A DNA stretch of 45,294 nt, taken from Planctomyces sp. SH-PL62 (GTDB taxonomy: Bacteria; Planctomycetota; Planctomycetia; Planctomycetales; Planctomycetaceae). Both the position numbers and the translations under genes were made by a program. The DNA lies in NCBI GenBank assembly GCA_945905295.1, contig CAMDPX010000031.1, positions 1 to 45,294 of the forward strand, given 5' to 3'. A model generated the notes under the pieces. That model searched no databases. It saw nothing but the letters and a program-made list of their open reading frames with translations, and was not told the origin of the DNA. Below, one piece after another: positions 45,237-45,294 of this stretch (position 1 is the stretch's first letter; each line of letters begins with the position of its first letter).

Positions 45237-45294
45237 ATGTCACGTCGAGCGAATGGGCGGAAGATTTCGGAGTGGCGTGGGCGGTTCGAGCGGT
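45237..45294 (+). CDS. Start of a possible IS66-type accessory gene (partial)
   Basis: Only 19 codons are in the window, MSRRANGRKISEWRGRFER, with GGAGG eight bases upstream. The basic start and the R-x-S-x-E-W pattern resemble the N-terminus of IS66-family accessory proteins. It is cut by the window edge, so the call is weak. Confidence 0.35.
   Translation, partial: MSRRANGRKISEWRGRFER

Overview
The window looks like a planctomycete chromosome. The reasons are three twin-arginine DUF1501 proteins, several Hanks-type Ser/Thr kinases (one fused to a protease and a thioredoxin domain), an ECF sigma factor next to a kinase, an EF-hand/beta-propeller protein, and palindromic repeats in nearly every gap. 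The species cannot be named from the sequence alone. Background G+C is about 60% (36/60 at 14101-14160). Two stretches are poorer: the 14.6-18.9 kb block (28/60 at 15841-15900) and the 36.0-38.0 kb gene (27/60 at 36841-36900).

Layout. 1-9.6 kb, all minus strand: sugar transferase, STAS protein, ECF sigma factor, DUF1501, a membrane Ser/Thr kinase translationally coupled to it, two more DUF1501 genes, and a TolB-like beta-propeller protein. 9.6-14.5 kb, plus strand: a repeat-filled gap, a 1113-aa kinase-TM-trypsin-TlpA fusion whose kinase has degenerate motifs, then a kinase gene broken after its HRD motif. 14.6-19.7 kb, plus strand: a tight low-G+C operon of soluble histidine kinase, receiver protein and class III nucleotidyl cyclase, followed by a two-TM protein with a CBS-like tail. 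19.7-21.7 kb: a cassette-like array in which three copies of an 86-bp palindrome separate a PIN toxin/antitoxin pair from a second overlapping pair that includes a retropepsin-like protein. 21.9-25.1 kb: a secreted TPR protein. 25.1-25.5 kb: a tRNA-Leu locus with promoter, terminator and tRNA-like debris. 25.6-34.3 kb: HrpA helicase carrying four in-frame palindromic elements, an FHA protein, a Uma2 protein, and pyruvate phosphate dikinase with a terminator. 34.3-35.5 kb: a GxxExxY gene among ACTAATC-type repeats, with remnants of a DUF1016 nuclease and of a second GxxExxY copy. 35.6-43.5 kb: an ASCH gene overlapping a GNAT-PIN fusion gene, then DUF72, RhuM, a 2OG-Fe(II) oxygenase and a SEC-C protein. 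43.6-45.3 kb: an EF-hand/beta-propeller gene without a signal peptide, and the first codons of a possible transposition-accessory gene.

The strongest candidates for something undescribed are: (1) the histidine kinase-receiver-cyclase operon with its membrane CBS neighbour, which resembles cyclic-nucleotide signalling or defence modules; (2) the pseudokinase-like kinase-protease-thioredoxin fusion; (3) palindromic repeats that also occur between genes but here lie in frame inside hrpA, inside the activation loop of a kinase and inside an oxygenase; (4) the 86-bp repeat cassette array; and (5) the GNAT-PIN plus ASCH pair. Domain calls come from motifs read by eye; no database search was run.
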